A stretch of 6,074 nt of DNA, taken from assembly GCA_902783735.1 (NCBI GenBank), contig CACZSE010000252.1, positions 1-6,074 of the forward strand, read 5' to 3'. The position numbers and the translations under genes were made by a program. The stretch is from an uncultured Lachnospiraceae bacterium (GTDB lineage: Bacteria > Bacillota > Clostridia > Lachnospirales > Lachnospiraceae). Below are positions 5,179 through 6,074 of this stretch, in pieces. Position 1 is the stretch's first letter. Each line of letters opens with the position of its first letter. Below the pieces are notes generated by a model. The model was given only the letters and a program-made list of their open reading frames with translations, made no database searches and was not told the DNA's origin.

Positions 5179-6074
5179 CTGTTTCTTCGTTGTACTCATT
5201 TGTTTCCACGCAGACCTCCACGGAATCTGCACTTATCTCTCTGAAAAATCTCTTTTGGATTGATTTATCCGCAAACCTTGACGTAAATGTTATGATCAGT
5301 GTTTTGTTAAAGCACACGATGGCACCTTTAAGCTCCTGCCCTCTTGACATGGCAAGCATAGCATAAAAATGTTCAATATATCGATCATACGGCTCTCTTA
5401 CCTTAACATCACCAATATTTGTGACTGTTGCCGTAGTATTTCCTGCCGTATATTGATAAACACTTCTTATTGCGAAATTCTTGATAAAGATCGGTATCGG
5501 TCTTAAAAAGATGTTCTGTTCATTTGATACATTATATGACAATATCTTATCAAGATTTTCTTTTGTAACCTGTTCCTTAAGGCTCTGAGCTACGATCTGC
5601 AAAACCTCATCAAGTGTATAGTCTTCCTTTTCGGGAAGAAATCTTGCCATGACCATGGCAAAGAAATTTTTGATCGTGTGAGAATCATAAAATCCTCTCA
5701 GATCTACCGGTACGCAGCAATTTACAGGTCTTTCTCCGGGCATGCCCTTCATGTATTCTTTGTATACAGAATATACAAAGACACCTACCAGATACTGGTT
5801 TATGGTCACACCATGACTCTTAGCAGCATGTTTTAACTGATCAAGCGGAAAATATCCGTGTATTACTCCTATCTCTCCCTTGGGAAGCCTCTCCCCTTTT
5901 ATGATGACCGACTTCTTTGATCTGTAGGCTTCTTTTCTGCTTATGCCTGTCCTGAAATTCTTAACATAGCTGTCTTCCATATCAAGGACAAGCCCCGGAG
6001 ATAATCGGTCCTTTTCATCCTTCAGTTCCTGAGGATGTGCAAGTCTTAAGTATTGATAGATGATCTCTTTTAAG
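5171..6074 (-). CDS. Alcohol acetyltransferase/condensation-like acyltransferase, C-terminal 300 residues
   Basis: The frame is open to the right edge, so the N-terminus is missing, including the place where an HHxxxDG acyltransferase motif would be expected; 300 residues and the TAG stop (5173-5171) are visible. An internal ATG at 5980 is unlikely to be the start, because the frame upstream of it still reads as family-like protein (YLRLAHPQELKD). Recognisable segments are GVTINQYLVGVFVYSVY (about 88-104), RPVNCCVPVDLRGFYDS (115-131), TIKNFFAMV (133-141), ATVTNIGDVKV (215-225) and FYAMLAMSRGQELKGA (236-251), resembling clostridial proteins annotated as alcohol acetyltransferase within the condensation/CoA-dependent acyltransferase superfamily. 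Such enzymes join an acyl group from a thioester to an alcohol or amine acceptor. It is first of the visible operon, overlapping the zinc-ribbon gene by 8 bp. Its promoter lies outside the window. Substrates are unknown. Confidence 0.8.
   Translation of the reverse strand, partial: LKEIIYQYLRLAHPQELKDEKDRLSPGLVLDMEDSYVKNFRTGISRKEAYRSKKSVIIKGERLPKGEIGVIHGYFPLDQLKHAAKSHGVTINQYLVGVFVYSVYKEYMKGMPGERPVNCCVPVDLRGFYDSHTIKNFFAMVMARFLPEKEDYTLDEVLQIVAQSLKEQVTKENLDKILSYNVSNEQNIFLRPIPIFIKNFAIRSVYQYTAGNTTATVTNIGDVKVREPYDRYIEHFYAMLAMSRGQELKGAIVCFNKTLIITFTSRFADKSIQKRFFREISADSVEVCVETNEYNEETDE

Noticed and set aside
5171..5980. Treating ATG 5980 as the true start of the acyltransferase (269 residues).
   Set aside because: The frame stays open to the window edge and the 31 upstream codons read as protein typical of the family, so the gene is longer and cut by the window.
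1..6074. CRISPR arrays, transposon ends, tRNAs, direct repeats or riboswitches.
   Set aside because: Reading both strands showed no regularly spaced repeats, no tRNA-like cloverleaf and no transposase or terminal inverted repeats. The only leader long enough for a riboswitch (about 90 bases before the LysR gene) shows no recognisable structure.

Overview
The window looks like chromosomal DNA of an anaerobic, low-to-mid GC Firmicute, most likely a member of the Lachnospiraceae (Butyrivibrio/Roseburia-like). This rests on protein style (a TrmH-family methylase with the N-terminus typical of that group, a long F420-ligase-like protein, a zinc-ribbon membrane protein beside an alcohol-acetyltransferase-like enzyme), on strong GGAGG ribosome binding sites and on tight gene packing. 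There is no tRNA, rRNA, CRISPR array, insertion sequence or phage gene. This reads as ordinary core/accessory chromosome, not a mobile island.

Layout, left to right. Positions 1-168 (+) are the last 55 codons of a sodium-dependent (NSS/SNF-type) transporter entering from the left. Positions 161-994 (-) are a TrmH/SpoU-family RNA 2'-O-methyltransferase that meets the transporter tail to tail with an 8-bp overlap. A perfect 13-bp hairpin (1026-1057) separates it from a 397-residue protein of the coenzyme F420-0:L-glutamate ligase (CofE) family (1072-2265, -). Across a 178-bp intergenic region lies a divergent LysR-type regulator (2444-3328, +). That intergenic region carries two face-to-face promoter candidates sharing one ATTATAAT core, overlaid by an inverted repeat, as expected if the regulator controls both itself and the CofE-like gene.

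Positions 3414-6074 (-) hold a tightly packed three-gene operon, read right to left. First comes an alcohol-acetyltransferase/condensation-like acyltransferase (cut by the right edge). Next is a zinc-ribbon protein with six predicted membrane segments (DUF6320-like). Last is a hormone-sensitive-lipase-type alpha/beta hydrolase. The genes overlap by about 8 and 29 bp, so they are probably translationally coupled and act together. The combination of an acyl-transfer enzyme, a membrane protein and an esterase suggests an uncharacterised ester- or lipid-handling pathway. That function is inference.

The two places most worth following up are this acyltransferase/zinc-ribbon membrane protein/esterase operon and the CofE-like gene with its divergent LysR switch, in a lineage not known to make coenzyme F420.
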